DNA of 64,000 nt, taken from contig JAXQJY010000032.1 of the NCBI GenBank assembly GCA_037042185.1, positions 2,046,001 through 2,110,000 of the forward strand, in the 5' to 3' direction. The position numbers were made by a program, and so were the translations under genes. The notes under the pieces were generated by a model. The model saw only the letters and a list, made by a program, of their open reading frames with translations. It ran no database searches and had not been told where the DNA came from. Shown piece after piece: positions 1 to 11,369 of this stretch. Every line of letters begins with the position of its first letter. Positions within the stretch are counted from its first letter, which is position 1. Origin of the DNA: Sordariomycetes sp. S80-01Y. Taxonomy: Eukaryota > Ascomycota > Sordariomycetes.

Positions 1-1
1 T

Positions 2-2795
2 GACCGTCGTTCTAGGACCGCAACTGACGAGGATGGCGGCGACCAGATTGGCTACGAAACACCCAGATCTGGTGTAGCCACGCCCCAACCCGACCCCCAG
101 GATAAACGTCTTCCAGGGATCATGAGTTATTTCGGCCAGGTTCGTCACGATCCTCCTCCTGCTACCAGCACCGAGTCCACCGAAATGCCTCCTTCTGTTT
201 CTGTTACTTTTCCCTCATCTTTTTCCTCGCTGCGAGCGCCGCTCGAGGGTGCTCTGCCTTCTGTCGATAGCGACAGCTCAGGCCCGGGGACATGCGGCTC
301 TGACTCTGCGTCATCCGCCGATGTGCGGTCGAAGCTCGCCGCCGACAAGGCGCCATCCCGTGGGCAGTGCTCGGCTGGCGAAGATCGTTTTTCTCGAGAA
401 GACTCCTCGATTTCTCGCCAGAGCGCTGCGCAGAAGAGCATCAGCCCTACTCACCCCTACCCTACCCCGCCCGCCTCTCTTCCTTCCTCCTCTGAAGGTC
501 TGCCGTATCACAAGCACCGCAGCGGAACGCGCTCCGGTCCCGCGCCTTCGAGTTCGAGCTCAACCATCCCTCCTACCTCTTCCACCACCAACCCCTCTGT
601 GCCCGACTCGTTGATGGCGCCCTCGAAAGTGTCCGAGGGCTCATCGCAGAGCTGCCCTGACCACCAGACCAACCCTCACCCCGAGCCTCCTGCACAAGCT
701 CCCCACTCTATTCCCTCCCAGCTGTCCGACCCCACAGATTCCCAAGCTTCTGGCAAATGGTTCACGTTCGACGGGATCAAGGAGCTAACTCGAGGCGTCT
801 TCAAGAGCGGGCCGCCGACTCCCACCAGAGCGCTTTCTGCGGCTCAGCCGTCACACCAAGAAAGCAAGGGCTCGCACAGCGGTTCGAGTAACGATGGAGC
901 CGAGAAGAGCGGGACGCAAACGCCGAGGGGCTCAGCTACAGGGGCTCAGGCGCCGGTACCCAAGGGCAGATTAACTATCAAGATACCCGAGGCGCGAGGT
1001 CTTAAAAAGAGTCGGGATCCGTATGTTGTGGTTGTTTTCCAGCGGAGTGAGCTGATCTCTGGCGGGCCGAGGGCGCTCGAGGGAGAGGAAGACGATCATT
1101 TGAGTGTTGGTACGCCGGGCATGGGTGGCGTTGCCATTCAACGTCAAGGCAGCGACTCTGGTCGACCACCGGTATCGATCCCCATGCGCAGCCGGCAGAG
1201 CAGCAACACGAGCGCTACCGAGCCGAAACCGCTGAGAAATCGATCTGCGCGAACCTCGTTTACGAACCCAAAGTGGGATGCCGAGGCACTCTTGTGAGTA
1301 CCATGTTTGTTGGGGATGCAAAGATCTGTGCTGATGGCCCTCTAGTGACGTCGTGGACTCGGACATGCTCGTGGATATTTCCGTATACAACCACTCGGCG
1401 ACTGGCGAAGAGTTCTTGGGCCATGTCAGCTTCCAAGCTTCCAAAGAACCCGACGAGCTGGTCAAGGGGTGGTACGCCTTACAAGGAAACGCCGATACGA
1501 TGATCGAGGACGCGCCGACTGGAGAAATATATGTGGAGGCTTCGTACCAAGGGTCCGAGAAGAAGCATTTCGGCCCCAGTGACTTTGAGATCCTAAAGCT
1601 CATTGGCAAGGGTACTTTCGGCCAAGTCTACCAAGTACGGAAGAAGGACACGAAGCGTATATACGCCATGAAGGTACTCCAGAAGAAGGTCATTGTGCAG
1701 AAGAAAGAGGTGGCACACACGGTGGGGGAACGAAATATCCTCGTGCGGACTGCTCTGGCAGATTCGCCATTCATTGTTGGCCTGAAATTCTCCTTCCAAA
1801 CGCCATCAGAGCTGTACCTGGTTACAGACTACATGTCAGGCGGAGAGCTTTTCTGGCACTTGCAGAAGGAAGGGCGGTTCGACGAGAGGCGGGCAAAGTT
1901 CTACATCGCAGAGCTGATCCTGGCTATCCAGCACCTACACAACAGCGACATCGTGTACCGTGATCTGAAGCCAGAGAACATTCTGCTCGACGCCAACGGT
2001 CATATCGCTCTATGCGACTTCGGTCTTTCCAAAGCTAACCTCACCAAGAACGACACGACAAACACCTTCTGCGGTACTACAGAATACCTTGCCCCTGAAG
2101 TGCTGTTGGACGAATCAGGCTACACCAAGATGGTTGACTTCTGGTCCTTGGGAGTCTTGGTCTTCGAGATGTGTTGCGGCTGGAGTCCTTTCTATGCCGA
2201 GGACACGCAGCAGATGTACAAGAACATTGCGTTTGGCAAGGTTCGCTTCCCACGAGATACGCTGTCGCAGGAGGGCCGCAATTTCGTGAAGGGGCTTTTG
2301 AACCGAAACCCCAAACACCGATTGGGCGCCACAAACGATGCAGAGGAGCTTAAGCAACATGCCTTTTTCGGCGACATCGATTGGACGTTGCTGTCGAAGA
2401 AGCTCATCACACCGCCTTTCAGACCAAAGTTGACTTCCGAGACGGACGTCTCCTACTTCGATCCCGAGTTCACCACGGCTCTTGACCAGAATGGGTCGCT
2501 TAACGAGCGCGCCGCGGCCATGGCGAGAGGCTACGCGGCTAGTACCCCACTGTCTCCCTCCGTGCAGGCCAACTTTCAGGGCTTCACCTTTGTGGATGAG
2601 AGTGCTCTCGAAGACCACATGCGGGATCGCCCTCGGATGGATGACGAAGACATGGACGACGCTCGCTCGGGTGACGACGATGACTGGGACAATCTGGATG
2701 ACATCGATCCTAGAAAGACAAATAGGATGAGCGGGATCATGAAGTCCAGTGCCCACGACGAGCACATGGTTGGAGGCGCACACTTCGATGTGTAA
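2..2795 (+). CDS. sch9: SCH9-type AGC protein kinase with C2 domain (5' partial)
   Basis: Ser/Thr kinase of the nutrient (TORC1) pathway, the fungal S6K/Akt-like SCH9. Exons 2-1293 and 1346-2795, with the frame open to the left edge, so the true start lies outside; 913 residues are visible. A Ser/Pro-rich N-terminal region leads into a C2 domain (about 961-1560) that is split by the 52-bp intron (GTGAGT...CTAG). The kinase domain starts near 1584: glycine loop GKGTFG, YRDLKPEN catalytic loop, CDFG, activation loop TFCGTTEYLAPE. The C-terminal extension has a turn motif (STPLSPS) and a hydrophobic motif (FQGFTF), the sites that TORC1-type kinases phosphorylate in this family. An acidic tail follows. 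An ATG at 122 exists, but the residues before it (GYETPRSG and onward) look coding, so it is probably internal. The family call is firm; the upstream exon content is unknown. Confidence 0.93.
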
Positions 2796-4125
2796 TTTAC
2801 TACATATGTACACTTCCTCCCGGCGTTCATTAGCTGTGGGTTTCAGCACTCCCTGTTCTCTTTGCAGCTGCCATGTATCTGCTCCCCGTTTACAAACAAA
2901 CAAATCAACCAACAACAGCAGGACGACCATCCAACCCCAACCCAGAAAAAAGCTCCCTTCTCTACGTCAGCAGCCCTGCGGTTAATCTTCCATATCCGGC
3001 AGTGACAAAGCAGAAATATGTGTTACGCGCTACATGACTTACACGCACGCATTCGTCTTGCATTCGCATTTGCATTTGGTTCTTCCTCTGAGAAAAAAAA
3101 AGGGGTGGGTGCATCAGGGGCGGTCTCGGCGGGGAGGATGGCGTTTTCTTTTATCTCTTTTTTTGGCTTGTGAGGTGTCGGTGGGCTTGGGCGAAAGGTC
3201 TTTGTCTTGCTATTGGTGGTATCTTGGGTTGTCGGAGAGTTAGTTTGAAGTGGCAATAATGTGTTCATGGGCTTGACTGCTTCACGTTGTGAGTTGCGAC
3301 ACCGTGCTGACCCCTTCTCGATGACCGCGGGAGGTGCTTTCAGCGCCCGCATATCGTCCATGTAGTGTAACACGGATGACAGGCCGCTGGTCAGTGATTC
3401 CCCAAGACTTGCGAGAGCCGCTGGGCGTATGATGGTGTTTGCCAGATCCCGTAATCTTCCGCCTGGAGGGAATGTCATATCGCCATGAAGCCTCACAGAG
3501 ATAGGCCAGTGACCCCCCTTCTCACCCTCATGTCGGATGTATGTCAAGTCACCTGCCGACTGCCGCGCAACACTCGAAGAAGCGTTCGGAGCCATTCATT
3601 GGCGGCTTCTTGAGACACGGCTCTTCATCAATCCAGCTGGGAGCGCCTGTTGTGCATTGTGCTCTTGTTGGGCTGCTGTCTATTGAAGCATCTTACATCG
3701 GTGGTCTCAGATGACGGACTGGCGGGCTGCGTGAGTCTGGATATAAATCACCTGAAGCAGGTGGGTACGGTATCAGCAGTCTACTACATGTTGTGCGCAA
3801 GCAATGATTTGGGGGTTGAGTTTGAGTTTGAGATTGGCGTTCGGTTTCGCACTGAATTCGAAGTAACCAGTAGCAGGCTGTTTTTGGAGGAAAGTATACA
3901 CAGGATTACCGACAACAACGACGAATCCCCTATTGCCTGAAGACCAGCACAACCTGCCAAGTGCCGTCAACAGACCCCTTTTCTCCCGTCTCTCGTCCCC
4001 TTCTCCGAGCTAGGTAGCAACAAAGAAAAAGTTAGTAGTAAATAGCCCTCTTCAACCTCCTCTATGCCCTCGTCTTTGCTCGCCCATCTTTATCTCGCAA
4101 ATATTGTATGCAGAGTACAGAACGC
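2796..4125. other. convergent intergenic region, no gene seen
   Basis: This 1.3-kb stretch lies between the stop of sch9 and the stop of atp14, so it holds two 3' UTRs and terminators. It has a CAAC-rich tract near 2895-2935 and a short A-run near 3092. Open frames here are short, with no recognisable domain. Nothing else is supported. Confidence 0.5.
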
Positions 4126-4882
4126 TTAGTGCTTAGCCTCCTCCTCGTCAACCTCGGTCTCGAGCCAGTCGGGCAGAGCGGCGCCGGCGGTGCTGTTGAC
4201 GGCGGCGGTGTCCTGGCCCTCGATCTCGACGGCCATGCTCTCGTACTCCTTGAGGTTGTTGGCGAGGTCGGTCTCCTCGGGAGATTGCGGGGTCTTGGGG
4301 GTGACGAAGGTCTGGACCTGGCCGACAGAGTCGGTGTCCTTGACGGGAGGGATCTTGTAGGCCTTGAGCTCCTTGAGGTACAGCTCCTGGACGAAGTCGG
4401 CTAGATGGGAAGTTAGCGTGCGGACCTATGGGAGTTGCGATGCATGGCTAATGGATGAGATGGTCCGATCATATCGAGATCGCGATTGATGAAAGGTTCG
4501 ACAAGCCGCAGCGATAGTTGAAGAGATGTCGCTGTGTGTTGCGGTTCAATTCAAGGGTGCGTGTTCGTTCATTCGTTCGGCACGAAAATGGTTCGGGGCG
4601 GTCGTTTCCAGTCGTCATCGGCAATCGTCCTCCTCAATCAATGCGAATCGTGCCAGACCATCGCCAAAGCCATCAAAACATCATTCTAAAGAGCGCCTTA
4701 CCTCTCCTAGAGACGGTGGGAGCAATGAAGCCCCTGACCTGGGTCGACCTCGAAACGGCGGCGACGACGGAGCGAGCGCGCTAAAGTCCGATGTCAGTGA
4801 CTTGTCCTCCTCGCGTCGCTCGAGGTATGTCGCGGAGGAAAGGGGGGAGACGTACCGAAGCTCGAGTCAATTGGGACAACAT
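4126..4882 (-). CDS. atp14: mitochondrial F1Fo-ATP synthase subunit h (ATP14)
   Basis: Small peripheral subunit of the mitochondrial ATP synthase stalk. Exons (minus strand) 4856-4882, 4702-4780 and 4126-4400 give 126 residues, close to the family size of about 120. The start at 4882 gives MLSQLTRAS followed by an Arg/Ser/Val-rich stretch without acidic residues, a good mitochondrial presequence. The mature part begins near ADFVQELYLKELKAYK, the conserved signature of subunit h, followed by the PKTPQSPEE segment and an acidic C-terminus. Donors are GTACGT and GTAAGG; acceptors end in TTTAG and TCTAG. The second intron (4401-4701, 301 bp) is long for this window. Its role in the enzyme is known for yeast Atp14; the exon join is inferred from phase and resemblance. 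Confidence 0.9.
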
Positions 4883-5414
4883 CTTTTCGGCAAACTGGGC
4901 GATGCTCCTCACAGATCCGGGTGGTGGGTGGTTGGGCGGAGGGGAGAGGGATAGACGGCTGAGGGTTTTCGAGTGAAAATCGTGAGGTTCGAGAGGACGG
5001 GCCCGGCTAACCAGAGAGAATTGCTGCCTCAGGTTGGTCAGTTCTGCTGCAGGTGTGGAGTCGCATGGTGCTTTCCCCGCTGGAACTGGACACGTGATCT
5101 CGATGCAACATGGAGGACTTCGAGACCGTCATCTGGAGACAGTAAGTCCATCTGCGATTTGACACTGGACCATGTGAGGGCCATGCCGTCGGTTCCATAC
5201 GTTGCATGTCTATTGAGAAGGAGCCGTAGTCCTCGCTTGCAAGGACTGGGAGTTTGAGTCGGAACAAAAGAGGTGGTGCAATTTCTCAGACTACCAGTGT
5301 CACGAATTGTGATGAAAGAAAGGAAACGCCGATACGACGCTGAAAGATACTCCCCATGCCACAGCACTGTCTCGCCACACATACATCAGTACATCCCCAT
5401 CAACGCGGCAGCTC
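4883..5414. other. atp14 promoter / downstream of the DOMON gene
   Basis: Tandem spacing of 532 bp between two minus-strand genes. It must carry the 3' end of the DOMON-b561 gene and the promoter of atp14. No clear TATA box or repeated motif was picked out by eye. Confidence 0.4.
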
Positions 5415-6698
5415 CTAGTACGAAGAAGACTGGCGGACTTCCTCAGACGGAGGCGTCTTAACCTCGCTGCGTCGCCTGCGCTTCATCATACCAAAGCCCA
5501 CGGCTCCCAGATATCCCAAGAACATGACACCAGCAACCACCGAGTAGGCGATGACATAGCCTGTCGCCGTGCCCGCGAGCTGCAAGCCGAGGCCGCCATT
5601 GACAATACCAAGGATCATCAGGGCGCGTCCGTACCATATATGGAGGTGGCTAATGATGCCGCGGCCATGATTCTTCACGTAGTAGCGGTGGTGCATCCAA
5701 CCGAAGAGGGGTTGAAGACTCAAAAGCGCAACGACAACTGTACCCAGGATGGTATGGGCTTGCTTACCCCACTGGTAGAAGTCAGCCTCAAGTGTTGTTT
5801 GTGGAGAGCGATGCACTTACGTAGCCGTGCCTGTCGGCATAGACGTAGCCAAGGGCGAATCCTGCCCACATCAGGAGGAAGGCGACGATCTGAACGGTCG
5901 AGTGGATGAGCCACTTGCCGAGCAGGGGCATGAGCATGGCTCCGAGCGGGTACAGCACGACGAAGACAATGCTCAAGATGACACCGTGGGCGAGGAGAAT
6001 GGTGTCGTCGTTGCTCGACTCAGACTCTTCGGTATCGCTCACGCTGGTGCTGTTACCGTTGCTGTTGCCGTTCTCATCGCTGAGGAAGGGGTTCACGTCT
6101 GTCGCGATGCTTGCGTCAGCCAGGTTGACGTCAAAGACGTTCTCGCTGTCGTGGACCTGGATGGTTGCCTCGACGCTGTTCTCCTCTGCCGGGTCACCGG
6201 ACAGCCAGGCGGCGATCCAGCTGTTGCTTCCTCCCAAGTCCAAATTATCGCAAGAGCTGCATCGAACGTTGGCCCTCATCCTTCCGCCACTGACACCGGA
6301 GCCTTCGAGAAGCTCGACGTCGTTTCTCTCAGTGTACATGGGCATCACATGACCAGTTCCCTTTCTGGTGCTAAGGGTCACTCCGTTCGTCTCGTTGGCG
6401 TACATGAGAAAGATGTCGGCCCCTCGCATCCCGCTGCCAATGCCTAATCCTACCCATGTGTAAGACGTGGGGGCGTTGAGCTGGAAGTAGACATTGCCGG
6501 AGCCAGAGCTCGCGGCAGCCTCTGGGACGCCCCATTGGAAGCGAATGTCGTTGTTTTCGCCTGCTGTGATGAGGGACTGGGCTTCTGTGGTTGAGGCAAC
6601 TGCAACAGATCTTATTAGCATCAAGCCTTGGTCATCCTGTCGTGCGAGGGCGACTTACACAGGCCCAGGGCCGCGCCGGCAGCTTTCGTAAACTTCAT
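5415..6698 (-). CDS. secreted/membrane DOMON-cytochrome b561 protein
   Basis: Predicted haem redox protein that moves electrons across a membrane. Exons (minus) 6659-6698, 5821-6599 and 5415-5771 give 391 residues. Exon 1 supplies the signal peptide (MKFTKAAGAALGL...). A DOMON domain like the cytochrome domain of cellobiose dehydrogenase spans about residues 25-165, with a Cys pair in CSSC. After a Ser/Asn/Glu-rich linker comes a b561-type bundle of about five membrane segments with conserved haem-ligand-type histidines (LAHGVI, LIHST, QAHTI, SHLHIWYGR). A basic tail RRRRSEVK ends the protein. Both introns are short (59 and 49 bp) with GTAAGT donors. The architecture is common in moulds. Electron donor and acceptor are unknown; ferric reductase or support of oxidative cell-wall enzymes are possibilities only. 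Confidence 0.88.
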
Positions 6699-8657
6699 CT
6701 CTCCGTACTTCTTGGGGGTATCCAAGGCAGAAAACCAAGGCCGATGAGCGAGCTTCTGGAGAGCAGTTTCGTCACTCTCTTACGAGACGGCGCTATGACA
6801 AGATGACAATCGCGAGGCAGATGCCAGTGGACGGCAAACACGATCAAGCCACGAGGAGCGCAGTGCTAGATTCAGAGACACAAGCTAATACACAAACAAC
6901 AAACCAGAATAGAACAGAGCCGAGCCGAGAGGGAAATCCCCCCAGCTTTAAGCCCAGTCTCTTATGGAAACCCAAGCTAGCATTTCCGGGGTTGCGCAAT
7001 CCAAGCCCTTCAGGGGGGTGACCATCCGTCCGACTGGCCGGTGCTGGAGACATCTGGCCGGCTCTGAGATGCTTCCGAGACTAACAAGATCGAATCCCTG
7101 ACGCGTGGGTGCAACCCCCCTCACTCAGCGCTATGGTCCCGAGCAACAAGCTTTCGAGGCTTGCCTGACTGGTATGTCATTCCCGGCTCGGCACCAGCTG
7201 CACACAGCCACTGTTGCCTTTGAACGTCCTGCGCCTCGATAGCTTCGTCGTCAAGCAGGGGTGGGGGAGCACGAGCTGCGTGGCCGGGATACCGCACGTT
7301 CATCTGTTAGCAGACTCCGGTTTGGTGGGCAGAATTAAGCTCAAGAAGATGGGTCAACGGCAGCAGGCAGTTGGTGTGCAGATCCCACGTCCTGGTTATT
7401 GGCCTGTCGGGTCGTCGACTTGCAGCGCGTCGAGCTTGTCCTCGCTTCTAATCGTCATCTTGACTCCCTCGATCGGCCAACGAGCCCCCTCCTCGCGAGG
7501 GCACCGTGCCCAGCCCAAGTTTGTTATCGGCGCAACAAAGTCTGACAGATGGGCCCCCGTTTTAGCCCAACGGTCCAGACTTGTCAATGCACCCAAATAG
7601 CGAGCTTGTCAGAACTTTGTGTCGACATGGGGCGCGACACCTGCCTTCCCGGGGTTGCGTGTAAGTCAGGGTCCTCCTGGTAGCTGGACAGGCGGCCGCC
7701 CACGCTACGCAAACATGATCTCCCCATCCCCCATCCTCATCCTCACTGCCGAAGGAGAGGCTGTTTGGCATTCGTCACAGGTGTGGCTTATTGGTCCCGG
7801 CCCCTGTGCTGCTTGTGTCCCGCCCATCAACAATCCCTCCGACCGGTGCAATATACTGCCCGGGACGGGGACGGGGTGATTCATCAGTCGTGACCAATTT
7901 CAGCCTTAATTAGCACTGCCGGATCGACACCCAAAGTGCGCTCGCTCTATGCCGTCCAATGGCAGCTCGGCGATTGAAAATGCCACCACCTCACCTATGG
8001 ACTAGGAAAGCGCCATGGCTGATCCAACTCGGTGCACGTTTCGTCGAGACCCGTCCTTTGACGAGGAGGCCGCGCAAGCAATCGCCCACCCAACGTCAAT
8101 TATTGGCCCGCATTCTTCAATTGCAGCGCTCTAAGTTCCAGGTTGGCGCTTGTTGTTGCAGGAATAGCAGTCGCGAGCCCAGCCGCTTGGAAGGTCAAAC
8201 AGGGATTCGGAGGCCGCTTTGTGGGCGTAGGCCCGCTTCGCTTTCGACATCGTGCCTCATCTCGTGGTTGCTCATGGTGTCCGTGGCGCAACATCTTGTT
8301 ATGTATCGGCTGTGATTATGCCTTATGCCGTGTCTCACAAGCTGTCACTGTCCGCGCGTCACATCACTCAGTGCCTGAACACAGAAGCCTTTCACTAGAT
8401 CTCCTGGTTGCCAAGGGTCGGTCGCATGTGTACTATTATCTTCTGATATGCGGCTTGCCGTCTATTGAGCGTCTTCGCCTCGGATGCTTGTACTACCCAA
8501 ATGTCTAGAAAGATATTGTTCAACGATAATCAGCTGCATCAATCAAACGTCTACCCGACAATCGCGCCCCCGATGTCTACATGTCCTTCGTGTATTTCGC
8601 ATTCCTCATAAGAGAACTCATAAGTGCATCGGATCGAACGCGGCTCGAAACTGTCCG
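6699..8657. other. intergenic region, no gene seen
   Basis: Nearly 2 kb between the start of the DOMON gene and the stop of the psk1-like gene (both minus strand). It should hold the DOMON promoter, next to 6698, and the psk1 3' end. The open frames are short, Arg/Pro/Ser-rich and without domain resemblance. No RNA gene was recognised. Confidence 0.4.
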
Positions 8658-10181
8658 TCAGACTGCCAAGGGGAACTGGTGCTCGTTAAGCAGACTCGAC
8701 GGTGCGACGAAGCTGAAGCCTCCAAAGACATCGTCCTTAGAGGGGCTGAGGAAGCTCGGCTCCTTGGATGTCAAGACGGGGCTGAGCGACAGCTCTGTGA
8801 ACTCAGCCGAGAAGTTCTCCGCCAGCTCAGGATCCGTGATCATGGGCTGGATAGGTGGCTCTAACTCACGCGCCTCTAGCTTCTTCCAATCGATCTTGCG
8901 GAAAAAGCGATGTTTGCGAATCGTCTGGAGGTCTTTCGGCATCACAGCACCGAGCCTCTTTGCCGGTTCCTTGCGTAGGAGTCGCGTCAGGAGGTCCTTG
9001 GCGTCAGGGCTGAGGAAGTATGGCATCGCCAACTTCTGCTTGACGATATTTTCTTGGATCTTGGCGTGGTTGCCGCCACGGAAGGGTGGGTTTCCCGTCA
9101 TAAGATCGTAGCCAAGCGCGCCGAACGACCACCAGTCCACGGCTTTACCGTACTTCCTGCCTTGAATGACCTCTGGAGCCATGTACTCGACCGTGCCAAG
9201 CATAGAGTTGCAGCCGTCCGTGGGATCGGCAGAGACCTTGGACAGACCAAAGTCCGTGAGAAGCAAGTGCCCGTCCGCATCCAACAAGCAGTTCTCGGGC
9301 TTTAAGTCGCGATACACAACACCGAGGTCGTTGTGCAGGTGCGAAATCGCCAGCAACATCTCTGCCATGTAGAAGGCAGCCACGCTCTCCGAAAACATCT
9401 TCTCGGTGTTCAGATGCGTGAAGAGCTCGCCTCCTTGGCCGTACTCCAGAATCAGATACAACTTCTCGTGGTCCTGGAAAGCGTAGAAGAGCTTGACCAC
9501 AAAGGGGTGTCGATTGACGGATTCGAGAATCTGGCGCTCAGTCTTGGTCTGCTCAACGAGCTTCTTCTTAAGAACAATTGATGCCTTCTTGAATTGCTTC
9601 TGGGCGTAAAGCCGACCAGTTGCGCGTTGCTTAACAAGGAGCACGGTTCCGTATGTTCCCTTTCCGAGGCAGCGCAAGGTGTCGAAATCGTCCGTGGTCA
9701 TCTTCCGGTGGACGTCCGGCGGTCCATCTCCAGTAGCAAGTCCTTCGGGTCCATTTCCCTCCTGGACGCTCTCGCTGACGAAATCGTCCTGCAGTTGCAC
9801 TTCGTAGCTAGTCGAGCCGTTGCCGGAACTCTCGCTGGCCGCGTCGCTCTGATACCCATTTCGGCTGGGTGGCCGGCTGTCCATGTCCGTGCGTGTCTGG
9901 TTGCTGGTGGTTCGAGACATCGGAGTCGAGCGAGCGCCGTCCAGGCTCAAGGGCTCCATCTTCATCCGCAGTTTGGCGATGCCTGAGATGCTCGGCGATG
10001 ATGCAGTTCCCATTTTGGGGCTGCAGTTGGCGCTCACCACATCATCAAACCGACCACGTCCCTGGCGTTGCTTGCGACGAGGCGTATCGAAACCGTAGTC
10101 AGAGTCCTCATCTCCCGAAGCAGCAGGCGTCGGCTGGAATCCGCGCACAGTACTGCGCGCGGCGGGGGCCTGGCTTATCAT
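8658..10181 (-). CDS. psk1: PSK1/S6K-like AGC protein kinase
   Basis: Ser/Thr kinase of 507 residues in a single exon. A low-complexity N-terminal region (1-160) precedes the kinase domain (about 166-428): glycine loop GKGTYG, lysine in YAQKQF, YRDLKPEN (R291-D292), DFG at 310-312. The activation loop reads NSMLGTVEYMAPE, so the usual AGC Thr-x-Cys is replaced by Ser-x-Leu. The C-terminal hydrophobic motif FGGFSF (486-491) is intact, as needed for TORC1/PDK1-type control. Best family match from memory is fission yeast Psk1, a ribosomal-protein-S6 kinase. The YPK and SCH9 groups fit less well because there is no C2 domain. It lies about 6 kb from a SCH9 gene, on the opposite strand. Confidence 0.85.
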   Translation of the reverse strand: MISQAPAARSTVRGFQPTPAASGDEDSDYGFDTPRRKQRQGRGRFDDVVSANCSPKMGTASSPSISGIAKLRMKMEPLSLDGARSTPMSRTTSNQTRTDMDSRPPSRNGYQSDAASESSGNGSTSYEVQLQDDFVSESVQEGNGPEGLATGDGPPDVHRKMTTDDFDTLRCLGKGTYGTVLLVKQRATGRLYAQKQFKKASIVLKKKLVEQTKTERQILESVNRHPFVVKLFYAFQDHEKLYLILEYGQGGELFTHLNTEKMFSESVAAFYMAEMLLAISHLHNDLGVVYRDLKPENCLLDADGHLLLTDFGLSKVSADPTDGCNSMLGTVEYMAPEVIQGRKYGKAVDWWSFGALGYDLMTGNPPFRGGNHAKIQENIVKQKLAMPYFLSPDAKDLLTRLLRKEPAKRLGAVMPKDLQTIRKHRFFRKIDWKKLEARELEPPIQPMITDPELAENFSAEFTELSLSPVLTSKEPSFLSPSKDDVFGGFSFVAPSSLLNEHQFPLAV

Positions 10182-11369
10182 GGTCGCAAAATTGGGGTCG
10201 GAGAGTCGTAAGGGATTATTTCAGAGGCTCAGTCGGGAGCCTGCTGGTGCGCACGCCTTCAAGGTGCGCCGCGACGTCGCTCAGGGTCAGCGCGCGGCTG
10301 GGACTGGTCGTGGCGCTGGATCTCGAAGTAGTGGCTGCTAACGCGCATTTGGTAGCGGAAGAAGGAAAGGCGAGTCGTGAAGGGCTTCTGTATATGCATT
10401 GGCAATAGTTTCGAGGCTGTTGGAATTTGAGTTTCGTGGTTTTGCACCGGTAGGTGTTAAAGAAGAGAAGGGAGGAGAGAAGGGAAATTCAAAAATGAAG
10501 GACCGCTTCCAGGTCGCATAAGCGTGGCTTGCCAATGATTGGGCGCCATCGAAAAAAGTTCCAGCGCATGTGCCACTGACTGCCATTTCAGGCGCGGAAT
10601 TCCTCCACATGTGCCTTTTGGAAACCTGCTTCCACAAATGCACATCATTTGAAGCGGCTCTTTCTGGGGCCACATCACGATGCCGGTTCGTTTGGCCTCT
10701 ACGGGGTAGCCGATTGAGAGATTGATAGCTTCATGCGGCAACCTCGCTGACAGCTGATCGTGGTTTTCAATATCATTAAGCTCTGTGCCTCGGAGAACGT
10801 CGCTTTGTTTGACTTCTCATCATGCGGAATGGCGCACGGGGCGCCTGGCTGACCCTTTCTGGGCAGGTGCAGTGACATCAGTCACAAATGGCGCCCGCCA
10901 GTGGTCAGAACATCAAAGGCGACCCGCGATACGTTTTCAAACGCTAGACTACTGCTATAGGTGATCCGTTCTCAGTGGATCGCAGCGCTCAAAGTTGCCA
11001 CACACAGTAGAACTACTATAAGCTTTCTTAGTTGCAATGCTCTGTAAGGTGGTCTTCAGTTTTCCTTGAAGACCTGATACCCCAGGTTGTCAACGGGTCT
11101 CCCGAGGCAGATGCGCCATGTGAATGGTAGATCTGCTCCGATGAAGCGCGGCACTGGCAATCCCCCCGGACTGGGGCTTCGCGCCGGTGGAGCCCAATGT
11201 GTACACTTCACAAGGTTCTCGACACTACTGCTACGTAGTAATCAACCACGGCGAACGGGAAGCGGTATTTGAAGAGGATGTTCTTCAGTTAAAATTTGGT
11301 CACAGCGCGCAAAACTCACTTGGTTGGTAAATGGAGCCTCTGGACACGTTATAGCTTCGTGGCGACAGC
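10182..11369. other. psk1 promoter region and spacer
   Basis: Upstream of the psk1-like gene (minus strand) as far as the ankyrin relic. The first 300 bp probably form its leader and promoter. No coding or RNA signal was recognised in the rest. Confidence 0.4.

Noticed and set aside
122-1297. Taking 122 as the SCH9 start and 1297 as its stop
   Set aside because: The frame is open and protein-like upstream to base 2, and the stop lies inside an intron whose removal completes the C2 domain.
6986-7659. Two copies of CCGGGGTTGCG (6986-6996 and 7649-7659) in the empty region before the DOMON gene
   Set aside because: Eleven bases, no extended similarity around them and no paired structure; chance in G/C-rich DNA cannot be excluded.
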